DNA of 64,000 nucleotides from DATMNI01 sp035570275 (lineage in GTDB: Bacteria; Acidobacteriota; Terriglobia; Bryobacterales; Bryobacteraceae): the NCBI GenBank assembly GCA_035570275.1, contig DATMNI010000108.1, forward strand, positions 97,529-161,528. Direction: 5' to 3'. The notes beneath the pieces were generated by a model. That model did no database searches. It had not been told where the DNA came from and was given only the letters and a program-made list of their open reading frames with translations. Shown in pieces: positions 8,882 to 16,082 of the stretch (positions are counted from its first letter, which is position 1; each line of letters begins with the position of its first letter). Both the position numbers and the translations under genes were made by a program.

Positions 8882-9333
8882 TTTCTAGTTTATCCTTTGT
8901 ATTAATTTAAACTCGAACCGGGCCAGCGAGTTGCGTCCACGGGCTTAAATGTATGTAAACCGGAAGTCCCGCCGACGCCGGCCAGAGTGCTTGAATTTGC
9001 GCATCTGATGCGAATGCAAGTACTCCAGCCCGACTTTTCGCACATTTCCATTGCTAGATGAAGGAATTGATGGCGAGAGCAATAGACCCGTGCCCCCGAC
9101 CCTGTACAACACGAGTTTCGGGCGCTCGAAAACAAAACTTGGCCGTCAAGCCATGCCCGTAAACCGTTCGTTCCAGAAAGAGAGTGGGCCACCGATAAAC
9201 GCCGATGAACGCGGATAAAGCAAAGGAGTTTTCTTATCTGCGTTCATCGGCGTTTATCGGCGGCTCTCACCCTTCTCTACGAGGCAAGCAGCCCTGGTAT
9301 TGCGAAAGTCCCGCTGGCTTCCAGCCAGCGCCT
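8882..9333. other. Intergenic region with long inverted repeat
   Basis: About 450 bases upstream of DUF1800 with no supported gene. The frames seen have no ribosome binding sites. The promoter of the DUF1800-DUF1501 operon should lie near 8890-8960 on the minus strand; AT-rich sequence (TTTAAATTAATA on that strand near 8900) fits, but no clear -35/-10 pair was fixed. The stretch contains the inverted repeat at 9192-9260. Confidence 0.4.
9192..9260. repeat. 27-bp inverted repeat with 15-base loop
   Basis: Left arm 9192-9218 (CCGATAAACGCC...CGGATAA) and right arm 9234-9260 are reverse complements with one mismatch. The GATAAACGCCGATGAACGC type of sequence resembles dispersed palindromic repeats seen in many bacterial genomes. 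It lies between two minus-strand transcription units and may act as a terminator or as a repeat-element insertion site. Confidence 0.85.
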
Positions 9334-9540
9334 TCAGCTCTTTGGCTCGATCGGAGGCTCGATCGGGCGGCCGCGCACCGCGCCCTCCGTTCGAGCATCC
9401 AGGCGCCGCGAAAGGAACGAAGAGGACAAGCGAAGCTCGTTGGCGGCCAGCACGTCTACCTGGGCCGCGGTCCGCTCGGGAACCGGGCGGGGCTCGCTGG
9501 TTGGCGCGCCGGCGACGTCCATATTTCGCTTGTCCGCCAT
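9334..9540 (-). CDS. Hypothetical 68-aa protein
   Basis: Starts two bases after the stop of the HEAT-repeat gene on the same strand (TGA TT ATG). The product (MADKRNMDVAGAPTSEPRPVPERTA...) is polar and probably disordered, with high third-position GC like its neighbours. It ends in RPIEPPIEPKS, encoded by a 12-bp duplication (9344-9367). There is no clear ribosome binding site, so translation would depend on coupling. No family is recognised and the ORF could be spurious. Confidence 0.35.
   Translation of the reverse strand: MADKRNMDVAGAPTSEPRPVPERTAAQVDVLAANELRLSSSFLSRRLDARTEGAVRGRPIEPPIEPKS
9344..9367 (-). repeat. 12-bp tandem duplication
   Basis: GGCTCGATCGGA (9344-9355) followed by GGCTCGATCGGG (9356-9367), in frame with the small ORF above and encoding Pro-Ile-Glu-Pro repeats. 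Confidence 0.75.
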
Positions 9541-9542
9541 AA

Positions 9543-10544
9543 TCAGTGCTTCAGCACATCCTCGAAGAATGCCATGGCGCGGGTGTCGTGAGACTGGCCC
9601 AGCGAGTTCATAGCCTGTTTCCGCACCTCCGCGTCCTTGGTCGTCTTTACCATTTGGATCAGCAGCGGCACGCCCTCGCCATCGGGCATGTTCTGCAGCG
9701 CGGAGACGGCGCGGCGCCGCACGCTGACGTCCGGGTCGGTTTCGATGGCGTCCTTGAACGCGGCTACCACTTTCGGTCCCGATTTGCGGTTCAACGACGA
9801 GATCGCCTGCATGCGCAGCCTGGAGTTTTTGTCGGTGCGCGCGATGGAGATCAGCAGGTCCACCGCATCGGCTTCCCGGCTGCCGCCAAGACCCGAGATG
9901 GCCCGTTCCCGCACCCGTTCGCTGGGGTCGCTGGCGATCAGGTTCTTCAGGATCTCGAGGCCCCGCCGGCCGCGCGTCGAGCCCAGCAGCGAAGCCGTCC
10001 GCTGCCGCAGCCAGTCCGGCTTGTCGGACGCCACGAAACGCTCGAGTGCGGCATCCGCCGCTGGGTCGGCATGCATGGCGATGGCGGAGATGGCGCCGTT
10101 GGTGTCGAACTCGTGTTGCGGCACGTAGGTATTCAACAGCGCGATGCTTTCGGCCGGCTGCACATCGGTGAGCCAGTGCACCGGAACGTCGCCTGCATCG
10201 ATTTCGCAATTGGGCGACAAAGCGCGGATGCGAGTGACCGCGTTGCCCTCCACGCGAAACAACACCAGCCCATGGTCGGGCGGCTCCAGGTGGATCACAC
10301 CCTGGCTGCTGAAACCGTCGCGCACGTAGTCGCATCCCAGGTTGGAGGTGCGCACCGCGGGCACCGAGTACATGATCCACGCGGGCTGCGGCTGCGTGGT
10401 GAGGAGCGCCTGAACCTCGCGTTGCAGGTTGGCTCCCGGCCGCGTATCGAGCTTGGCATTGATCAGCAGCTTGGGTTGCGCCGCCAGCTTGGGTTGAACC
10501 GCCAGTGGCAGCGCGGCCGCCAACACCCAAAGAGCGCGTGTCAT
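9543..10544 (-). CDS. Exported HEAT-repeat protein (second of pair)
   Basis: 333 aa with an N-terminal hydrophobic signal. Residues about 150-333 are a run of HEAT/PBS-lyase-like helical repeats (ERVRERAISGLGG..EADAVDLLISIARTD; RLRMQAISSLNRKSG; VSVRRRAVSALQNMPDGEGVPLLIQMVKTTKDAEVRKQAMNSLGQS), a protein-protein interaction scaffold. The N-terminal 130 residues contain two Cys and are not recognised. The start overlaps the stop of the upstream HEAT gene by four bases (ATGA), so the two are translationally coupled. The operon begins with an ECF sigma/anti-sigma pair, which suggests a role in an envelope response; the molecular partner is unknown. Confidence 0.85.
   Translation of the reverse strand: MTRALWVLAAALPLAVQPKLAAQPKLLINAKLDTRPGANLQREVQALLTTQPQPAWIMYSVPAVRTSNLGCDYVRDGFSSQGVIHLEPPDHGLVLFRVEGNAVTRIRALSPNCEIDAGDVPVHWLTDVQPAESIALLNTYVPQHEFDTNGAISAIAMHADPAADAALERFVASDKPDWLRQRTASLLGSTRGRRGLEILKNLIASDPSERVRERAISGLGGSREADAVDLLISIARTDKNSRLRMQAISSLNRKSGPKVVAAFKDAIETDPDVSVRRRAVSALQNMPDGEGVPLLIQMVKTTKDAEVRKQAMNSLGQSHDTRAMAFFEDVLKH
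10468..10503 (-). repeat. 18-bp tandem duplication in signal-peptide region
   Basis: AGCTTGGGTTGCGCCGCC (10468-10485) and AGCTTGGGTTGAACCGCC (10486-10503). In frame it duplicates QPKLAA at the end of the HEAT protein's signal peptide. Confidence 0.8.
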
Positions 10545-12235
10545 CTCAGCAGCTCCGTCAGGTAGTCGGAGGCTTCCTTGGATTTCGACATGCTGCTGGA
10601 GTTGGAGAGGCGCTCGACGATCATCAACTTCATCTTCTGGTCTTTTTCGGCGCGCGCCATGTCCACCAGGGCCTTGGCGTTGCGCTGTCCGGCGAGCGTG
10701 TCGATGATGGACCGCTTGATTTTCTCATCCTGCTCGCCGTTGTAAATCGATACCAGCGAATCGGAGATGTTGGGGTCCTTGTGAGAACCCAAAACCTGCA
10801 AAGCCACGCGGCGCAGGTCCGCGTCTTTCTCGGTCTTGGCCACTTCCACCAGCTTGGCTGTGTCGCCGTTGCTGTACATCGATTGCAGAATCTGCCGCTT
10901 CACTTCGGGCGAAGTCTCGGTCTGATAAATCTTCCAGAGTTCCGGCTGCCCGTTGAAGTTTCCGAGCTGATGGATAGCCTCCATGCGCAGGTTCGCATCT
11001 TTCTCGGTGGTGGCCACCTGCAGCAGGTGGTCCTTGTCGTGGTTGTTGCCGAAAGAGTTGAGGATGGCACGCTTCACATTGACGTCGTTCGAGGCCGCGT
11101 AAACCTCCATCAGCACCTGGGCGCCGCGGCCCTCTTTGCGCTTCTCGCCCATATAGCTGATGGCCCGCAATTGCAGGTCGGGATTGCCGGTGCCGCGCGC
11201 AATCTGCTCCAGCAGTTGTTCGGCCCTGGGAGAATTGCTCTGCCCCATCAGGTAGACCACCATCTTTTTCAGCTTGGGGGATTGCGTTCCCTTCAGCAGG
11301 TTTTCGGCGATGGGGAAGGCCCGTTCGGGGTCGGACTGCATCAGGCCCTGCAGCGCCAGGACCTTTAGATCTTCTTCGGCCACCTGGTCGGGCGACACCG
11401 GCTTCCCCCCGGCCTGCTGGACTTCCAGTTCCAACGCCTTGGCATCGTCCAGCCAGCGGCTGCCGGCGTGCAGTTTGCGCAACTCGGCGATGGCGGCCAG
11501 AGCCTCGTCGCGGCGCCCCAGTCTGTTGAGCGTGTACGCCTTCCAGTAGAGGGCCCCATCGGCGCGCGTTCCGCCGCGTTGGGCGACGACGCCGAAGTCC
11601 TCCAGCGCCTGGTCCCAGCGGTGGCTGTCCAACTCGCTCTGGCCGGCCTGGTACAGGCGGTCATCGCTGGCGTTGGTGCGCATCTTGGCCATGGATGGAC
11701 CGGAACCGGCAATGCCCTGCGCGAAGGCCATGGGTGCGGCTAGCCCGCTGAAGTTGAAATCCATCTTGGCCAGCTTAGGGCTCAGAAGGTCCAGTTGCGC
11801 CTTGGCGGACGCGAGCTGTTCCTGGATGTCGAGGTTCCACTCCACGTCCACGGGATTCTTGAAGGCAAACTTGAAATCCATGTCCCCCTTCATCCCATCC
11901 GCGAGGCCGCGTATCTTTTCGTTCAACAATTCCTGGTTCAACAAGTTCTGGTCAAACGGCTCCCACACGGCAGGCGGAGTGGGCGCCATCGGGGCAACCG
12001 GCGCTACGGGCGGCGCGGGCGGGGCCTGTGGCCAGGGTGCAGCCTGGGCCATTGGCGCAGGTGGGGCCCATGCCATCGGCGACGGCTGGGCCATCGGCGC
12101 AGGTGCGGCCGGTGCGGGCAATGCCATCGGCGAGGGTGGGGCGGGCGGCGCAGGTGGGGCCGGCGGTTGGGCCAATGCCACCATAGTGGCCGCGAACAGG
12201 CAGCAAATCGGTTTGATTATTCGAGAGTCGATCAT
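10541..12235 (-). CDS. Exported Pro-rich HEAT-repeat protein (first of pair)
   Basis: 564 aa. A signal peptide (about residues 1-22) is followed by a Pro/Ala/Met-rich disordered stretch of some 65 residues built from 'PPAPPAPP' and 'APMAQ' units, a middle region with TPR-like features (YQAGQSELDSHRWDQALEDFGVVAQRGG..ADGALYWKAYTLNRLGRRDEAL), and a C-terminal half of HEAT repeats (about 270-564) with recurring 'LR..AI..LG' and 'VKRQIL.SMYSNGD'. It is probably periplasmic or outer-membrane attached and acts as a scaffold. It is coupled to the next HEAT gene by a 4-base overlap and lies 47 bases downstream of the anti-sigma gene. TPR plus HEAT architecture is seen; the function is not known. Confidence 0.85.
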   Translation of the reverse strand: MIDSRIIKPICCLFAATMVALAQPPAPPAPPAPPSPMALPAPAAPAPMAQPSPMAWAPPAPMAQAAPWPQAPPAPPVAPVAPMAPTPPAVWEPFDQNLLNQELLNEKIRGLADGMKGDMDFKFAFKNPVDVEWNLDIQEQLASAKAQLDLLSPKLAKMDFNFSGLAAPMAFAQGIAGSGPSMAKMRTNASDDRLYQAGQSELDSHRWDQALEDFGVVAQRGGTRADGALYWKAYTLNRLGRRDEALAAIAELRKLHAGSRWLDDAKALELEVQQAGGKPVSPDQVAEEDLKVLALQGLMQSDPERAFPIAENLLKGTQSPKLKKMVVYLMGQSNSPRAEQLLEQIARGTGNPDLQLRAISYMGEKRKEGRGAQVLMEVYAASNDVNVKRAILNSFGNNHDKDHLLQVATTEKDANLRMEAIHQLGNFNGQPELWKIYQTETSPEVKRQILQSMYSNGDTAKLVEVAKTEKDADLRRVALQVLGSHKDPNISDSLVSIYNGEQDEKIKRSIIDTLAGQRNAKALVDMARAEKDQKMKLMIVERLSNSSSMSKSKEASDYLTELLR

Positions 12236-12249
12236 GTCTTATTAACCTT

Positions 12250-12294
12250 CTTCAAAGTTTCTAGCTTCACCATTTCTGGCTTTACAATTTCTGG
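12250..12294 (-). repeat. 15-bp tandem repeat, three copies
   Basis: CTTCAAAGTTTCTAG (12250-12264), CTTCACCATTTCTGG (12265-12279), CTTTACAATTTCTGG (12280-12294). The array straddles the 3' end of the anti-sigma gene, whose stop codon (12282-12284) falls inside the third copy. Confidence 0.85.
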
Positions 12295-13169
12295 CCGGCC
12301 GGCTTTGCGGAGGGCGCCGCGGAGGGTGCGGCAGCGGGCGCCGCGGCCGGTGCTTCCTGGTTCCGGACATTTGAGCCCAGCACACGAATCTTGAATAGAA
12401 TGCCTTGGGCTTCCAGCCGGCTGCGTAATGTACCCAATGCCTCCGGAGAGAGTTCCGAAGGCGAATGCGTGATATCGAGCAGCACGCGCTCCAGTTCGTC
12501 CAAAACGCCGGCCATGGCGGTGTCGCCGGTATGGGCAGCGGTTTGGCGGTACAGGCGGTTTTCGCTTACCAGGTCCCCGGCCCGTTCCTGTTCGGCGGAA
12601 ATGTCCAGATCGCCCTTCGGACTGGCGTTCGCCAACTCGATGAGCACCATTTGCGAGCGCTCCAGATAGTCGCCCACGGCCACCATCAGCACGCGCTGGT
12701 TGGGCCGCAAATCGTTGGGCCGCAAATCGCTGGGGTGCAAATCCGTGGGGCGCCTGTCCGCCGCCAACTGCACCCCGGGCTTTTGGCCCTGCGGGAAGAA
12801 GCGGCCGGCCACAAATGCCGCCACCATGAGGGCCGCGAAAGCTGCCCCCGCTGCAGCCCATCGCCACTGCGGCCGCAGCCATTTCGGTGTGACCCATTTG
12901 GGCGCGACCCAGAGGGTCGCGGCCACGGAGCGGCCGGCGGGGATTCGCCGTTGAATGCGCTGCCATACCTGCTGGCCGTATTCCGCGCCGCGCTCCGGAA
13001 CGGGCAGCGAATCCACCACGTTCAGCACGCGTTGCAACGAACTGTAGAGTTCGCGGCACTCGCCGCACCCTTCCAGGTGCTGCTCGGCGGTGAGCGTATC
13101 GCCCTCTTCCCCGTAGTAAAACAGGATCAGTTGCTCTTCGTTCAGATGGTCTTCATTCAAGTGGTTCAT
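12282..13169 (-). CDS. Zinc-finger anti-sigma factor, membrane-anchored
   Basis: 295 aa. The N-terminal anti-sigma zinc-finger motif is H31-x3-C35-x2-C38 (EQHLEGCGECREL), the zf-HC2/ZAS signature. A single membrane helix (WRWAAAGAAFAALMVAAFVAG) lies at about 98-120. The periplasmic part has a helical region (VGDYLERSQMVLIELANASP; GDTAMAGVLDELERVLLDITHSP) and an Ala/Pro-rich tail. It starts 10 bases after the ECF sigma gene and should hold that sigma factor inactive. Three stretches look like repeat insertions: the doubled HLNE at the N-terminus, VAPKWVTPKW before the membrane helix, and DLHPSDLRPNDLRP (15-bp repeats at 12701-12745). Part of the VAATLWVAPK segment is encoded by a 26-bp element that also occurs outside genes. 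Confidence 0.85.
   Translation of the reverse strand: MNHLNEDHLNEEQLILFYYGEEGDTLTAEQHLEGCGECRELYSSLQRVLNVVDSLPVPERGAEYGQQVWQRIQRRIPAGRSVAATLWVAPKWVTPKWLRPQWRWAAAGAAFAALMVAAFVAGRFFPQGQKPGVQLAADRRPTDLHPSDLRPNDLRPNQRVLMVAVGDYLERSQMVLIELANASPKGDLDISAEQERAGDLVSENRLYRQTAAHTGDTAMAGVLDELERVLLDITHSPSELSPEALGTLRSRLEAQGILFKIRVLGSNVRNQEAPAAAPAAAPSAAPSAKPAGQKL
12701..12745 (-). repeat. 15-bp tandem repeat, three copies, in anti-sigma gene
   Basis: TGGGCCGCAAATCGT (12701-12715), TGGGCCGCAAATCGC (12716-12730), TGGGGTGCAAATCCG (12731-12745). In frame, giving DLHPSDLRPNDLRPN in the periplasmic part of the anti-sigma factor. Confidence 0.88.
12903..12928. repeat. 26-bp dispersed palindromic element, copy inside anti-sigma gene
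   Basis: The 26 bases from 12903 (CGCGACCCAGAGGGTCGCGG...) are identical to 59801-59826, which is intergenic. The core CGCGACCC-AGA-GGGTCGCG is a near-perfect hairpin. Here it lies within the anti-sigma coding region and encodes part of VAATLWVA. Confidence 0.85.
13136..13165 (-). repeat. 15-bp tandem duplication at anti-sigma N-terminus
   Basis: CTTCGTTCAGATGGT (13136-13150) and CTTCATTCAAGTGGT (13151-13165), which double the HLNE(E/D) unit right after the start codon. Confidence 0.75.
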
Positions 13170-13179
13170 TTTGCCGGAC

Positions 13180-13755
13180 TCACCTTGCGTGATTCACCAG
13201 GGGCTCCAGCGCCCTGCGCAGTTTCTGCACGGCGCGGAACACGCTATGCTTGGCCGCCCCGGGTTGGCACCCGAGCACGCGGCTCACATCCTCAATACAC
13301 ATGCCTTCAAAGTGCCGCAGCACGAAGGCGGTTCTTTCCGAAGCGCTCAGATCTTTCATGGCTTCGGTCACCCGTTCACGGACCTGGCCGCTCATGGCCA
13401 ACCGATCGGGCGTGGCATCGCCGGAGGGCAGCGAAAGCATAGGATCGTCCATTTCCGGATCGGCCGGCGCCAGTTGTTCCGACCGCCGTTTCCGGGCGCG
13501 AACCATGTCCAGCGAACAGTTCATGGCGATGCGGTACAGCCAGGTCCCGAAGGCGGCGCGTTCATCGAATTTGCCGAGTTGCCTGTAGGCCCGCAGGAAG
13601 CTTTCCTGCACCACATCCTCGGCGTCGGTTTCGTTGCAAGTCATACGAAATGCCATCCGGAACAGAGTGCGGCTGTGGCGTTCCACCAGCACCCCAAACG
13701 CGTCGGTATCGCCCGAACGCGCTCTGGCGACGAAAGTTGCATCGGTCAACTCCAT
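13180..13755 (-). CDS. ECF RNA polymerase sigma factor
   Basis: 191 aa from the ATG at 13755; a longer frame to 13968 adds a Cys/Arg-rich stretch with no family match and was rejected. Region 2 is DAFGVLVERHSRTLFRMAFRMTCNETDAEDVVQESFLRAYRQL followed by FGTWLYRIAMNCSLDMVRARKRR (core binding and -10 recognition). Region 4 is LSASERTAFVLRHFEGMCIEDVSRVLGCQPGAAKHSVFRAVQKLRRAL (-35 recognition). No extra domain is present, so this is a minimal sigma-E-like ECF factor. It forms an operon with the zinc-finger anti-sigma factor 10 bases downstream and two HEAT proteins. Autoregulation is likely but no promoter was matched. Confidence 0.93.
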   Translation of the reverse strand: MELTDATFVARARSGDTDAFGVLVERHSRTLFRMAFRMTCNETDAEDVVQESFLRAYRQLGKFDERAAFGTWLYRIAMNCSLDMVRARKRRSEQLAPADPEMDDPMLSLPSGDATPDRLAMSGQVRERVTEAMKDLSASERTAFVLRHFEGMCIEDVSRVLGCQPGAAKHSVFRAVQKLRRALEPLVNHAR

Positions 13756-14027
13756 CCGGCTGTTCTTTAGACTGTAGGTTTTAGAACCGGTTAGCAAGGA
13801 GGGCGCGGCAGACGGGTTGGCAAGCGGCTGGCAACGCCGATTGTGACCCATACCTGCCCGATTCATGGAGCGAAGGGGATTTCGCGACAGGAATCCTGCG
13901 TCGTCCATCGCGTCCAGACGCCAGTTTTTAATGTTAGACGGCAAGTTGAGTGATCGGACAGATCGCACGCGACTCTTCCTGGAGGTCTAACCGAACCCCT
14001 GCTTGCAGCCCTCCGAGGCTACTTTGA

Positions 14028-14639
14028 TTAACCGGCACCGATTCGAGCAGTGACGTAACGCAGACCGTCTGAGAATTTCCCGAAGAACTTGCAACCGCAA
14101 GCTTCGAGTCTCTCCCTAACGTCCGGATCATCAAAGTCTTTGGTATTGCGGTTGAGGAAGCAACTCTCAGGTGGACGGTGAACGTCCAAGTGCGCAAGCA
14201 CAGATGCCAGCACAATGGCATCTTGACCCGACATACCAAACTCCACCTGTATACTTACCGCCGACCTCAGAATTGCAGCGTCAAGCGAAATAACATCGGC
14301 TGTTCGCAGTAGGGCCGAAATCGTGTCACGCAGCCCATCCCGCTCAAATTGCGCACTGGCGATCAAAACGGAAGCTAACGCGTCGAAAGTAGCTGGAACT
14401 GCACGATGTGGCTTCGACCTTCCAAGCTCGAAAAGCTGCTTCCGCAGATCGTTACCCAGCCGGGAGCGAGCTTTCTCCTTTCCCAAAATCGCCACGTGCG
14501 GTTCGGCCAGGGAGAACGCAGGCACCGCCAGCATGATCCGGCCCTTCGACGCAAGATCGATGATCGCGGCACAGCTATCGCATTCCTCTTGCTGAAGAGA
14601 TTGCTCAAGCACGAAATTGGATTCGACATAGACCGTCAT
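14028..14639 (-). CDS. PIN-domain-like protein
   Basis: 203 aa from the ATG at 14639, which overlaps the stop of the nuclease-like gene (ATGA). The N-terminal strand MTVYVESNFVLEQ matches the first PIN motif with Glu6 in place of the usual Asp; GMSGQDAIVLASVLAHL supplies the central acid, and FLNRNTKDFDDPDVRERLEACGCKF the last motif, in which N-T-K-D-F is typical. PIN proteins are metal-dependent RNases, many of them toxins of toxin-antitoxin pairs. At 203 aa it is longer than VapC toxins (about 130). Translational coupling to a PD-(D/E)XK-like protein suggests that the two form a unit. Active-site prediction is by eye. Confidence 0.7.
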   Translation of the reverse strand: MTVYVESNFVLEQSLQQEECDSCAAIIDLASKGRIMLAVPAFSLAEPHVAILGKEKARSRLGNDLRKQLFELGRSKPHRAVPATFDALASVLIASAQFERDGLRDTISALLRTADVISLDAAILRSAVSIQVEFGMSGQDAIVLASVLAHLDVHRPPESCFLNRNTKDFDDPDVRERLEACGCKFFGKFSDGLRYVTARIGAG

Positions 14640-15094
14640 TGCATCGGATTCATTTCGATGCGAGCGTCCTGCAAGGATCCGCTGAATTCGGACAACCATG
14701 CCGAAGAAGGATCCTGCTTCAGGTCGTGATCAGGTCGAGCGATGTCGGTTAACCACGTTAAGACCAGAAGTTCGAATGCTTCTGGTCCGATCTCCGAGGG
14801 CTCCTGGTGTAGCTTTTGGAAGTAGGGCTGGAACACGTTTGCAGCATCTATCGTAAACTCGGGCGGCATCTCCGCCGAGTCGGGATGCTCCTGCTTCCAC
14901 AGGTACATGCGTTCGGGGGTTGCAATGAGAAAATACTTGGCCCAAGGCAGTATGCCGTGTGAGAGCATGTTTTTTCTGAGACGGGCAGCCCAGGACTTCG
15001 ATGTGCCGCGTCTGCTTTTGACCTCTGCTAACAGCAGAACACGGCCCTCTCGGTCATAGGCAACGAAATCAATCCCGCTGTGTTGTGAAGGCAT
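14636..15094 (-). CDS. PD-(D/E)XK nuclease-like protein
   Basis: 152 aa from the ATG at 15094; the frame continues upstream but that part is not conserved-looking. The core GIDFVAYDREGRVLLLAEVKSR has the PD-(D/E)XK layout: Asp in GID, then E-V-K on the next strand. It is followed by SWAARLRKNMLSHGILPWAKYFLIATPERMYLWK, a pattern of helix then strand that fits a restriction-like fold. The C-terminal half is helical and not recognised. Its stop overlaps the PIN gene start by four bases. Possible roles are nuclease partner, antitoxin-like partner or a defence component. I know of no described function for this pair. Confidence 0.65.
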   Translation of the reverse strand: MPSQHSGIDFVAYDREGRVLLLAEVKSRRGTSKSWAARLRKNMLSHGILPWAKYFLIATPERMYLWKQEHPDSAEMPPEFTIDAANVFQPYFQKLHQEPSEIGPEAFELLVLTWLTDIARPDHDLKQDPSSAWLSEFSGSLQDARIEMNPMQ

Positions 15095-15251
15095 GATTCT
15101 GATCGTACTTCGACGTGCTTCAACCCATTCTCCTACATTTTGACGCCCGACACCTGCTTCCACTCGACCGTGTAGTCGACTGTCGGGGAGTGCCATCCTC
15201 GCCCGCGACTATAGCTGTCGATAACAGCCCTCTCACCATCGACCCGCCCGC

Positions 15252-16079
15252 TCAGATCTTTTGTACCCGGCGCAGGGTGAATAGTTCGGGCTTCATGCTG
15301 TCCTGTTCGAAGCGCTTCCAATCGTCGTTGACGTGGATCAGCTTGCCGCTGATGTGGTTGGACTTTTCGGAGGCCAGGAACATCGCCAGTTGAGTCTGCT
15401 TTTCAGGGGCGACGCCGCCGGTGTGGCGGACCTTTTCGGCGTCTTCGATCTCCTTGCGGCCCGCCCTTTCCTCGCCGGCCAGCAGGATTTCGTCGGTCAT
15501 CGTGGTGTAGGAGCCGCCGGGGGCGATGGTGTTGACTTGCACATTGTCATCGCGGACTTCCTCGGCCAGGCACTCTGCGAAACGCACCACGGCCGCTTTC
15601 GACCCGGCGTACGCCGTGAAGTACGGGCGCGAATAGGCCGAGCCGCCGCCGGCGATCAGGATGATCTTGCCGGAGCGCCTTTCGATCATCCGCGGCAGCA
15701 CCAGGCGGCAGGCATTGACCGCGCCGATAAGGTTGGTTTCCACGGTCTGGTTCCACAAAGTGGGGTCGGACGCAAGGAACCGGCCGATGGGGCCCTGCAT
15801 GCCCGCGGCGGCGATCAGGATATCGGGGCCTTGGAAGACCTCGCGAAACTGGGCCAGGGCGTCGGCTAGCCGGTCCAGGTGGCGCACGTCGGCGCGCAAC
15901 CCGATGGCCGCGCCGCCGGCCTGCGCGATCTCCAGGACAGCCAGGTCCAGTTCCCCCTGGCTGCGCGCCAGCAGGCCCACTTTGGCGCCGGCTTCGGCAA
16001 ACCCCATGGCCAGGCGCTTCCCGATGCCCCGTCCCGCGCCGGTGATCAGGACGCCCTTGCCTTGGATTGAGCTGTTCAA
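15252..16079 (-). CDS. Short-chain dehydrogenase/reductase (SDR)
   Basis: 275 aa. The dinucleotide-binding motif TGAGRGIG is at about 14-21, the NAG-like motif reads AAAGMQG, the Ser/Tyr/Lys catalytic set is in GGGSAYSRPYFTAYAGSK (Y-x3-K), and PGG follows. The start is a TTG at 16079, four bases beyond the stop of the upstream membrane-associated gene, which suggests co-transcription and coupling. NADPH or NADH preference and substrate cannot be read. The C-terminus (residues 240-275) ends in an unusual basic tail, FTLRRVQKI. Classical SDR length. Confidence 0.88.
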   Translation of the reverse strand: MNSSIQGKGVLITGAGRGIGKRLAMGFAEAGAKVGLLARSQGELDLAVLEIAQAGGAAIGLRADVRHLDRLADALAQFREVFQGPDILIAAAGMQGPIGRFLASDPTLWNQTVETNLIGAVNACRLVLPRMIERRSGKIILIAGGGSAYSRPYFTAYAGSKAAVVRFAECLAEEVRDDNVQVNTIAPGGSYTTMTDEILLAGEERAGRKEIEDAEKVRHTGGVAPEKQTQLAMFLASEKSNHISGKLIHVNDDWKRFEQDSMKPELFTLRRVQKI

Positions 16080-16082
16080 ATG

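Noticed and set aside
9541..10530. Second minus-strand frame through the HEAT gene, up to 398 codons
   Set aside because: It overlaps the HEAT-repeat gene in another frame; the HEAT frame has repeats and a signal peptide. Only the last 68 codons, beyond the HEAT stop, were kept as a weak candidate.
12250..12745. Possible CRISPR-like or operator array from the 15-bp repeats
   Set aside because: Copies are contiguous without spacers and mainly in frame inside a gene; better explained as tandem duplication.
13756..13968. N-terminal extension of the ECF sigma factor (71 codons)
   Set aside because: Not part of the sigma-70 family and without a start-site signal; the ATG at 13755 directly precedes the conserved region 2.
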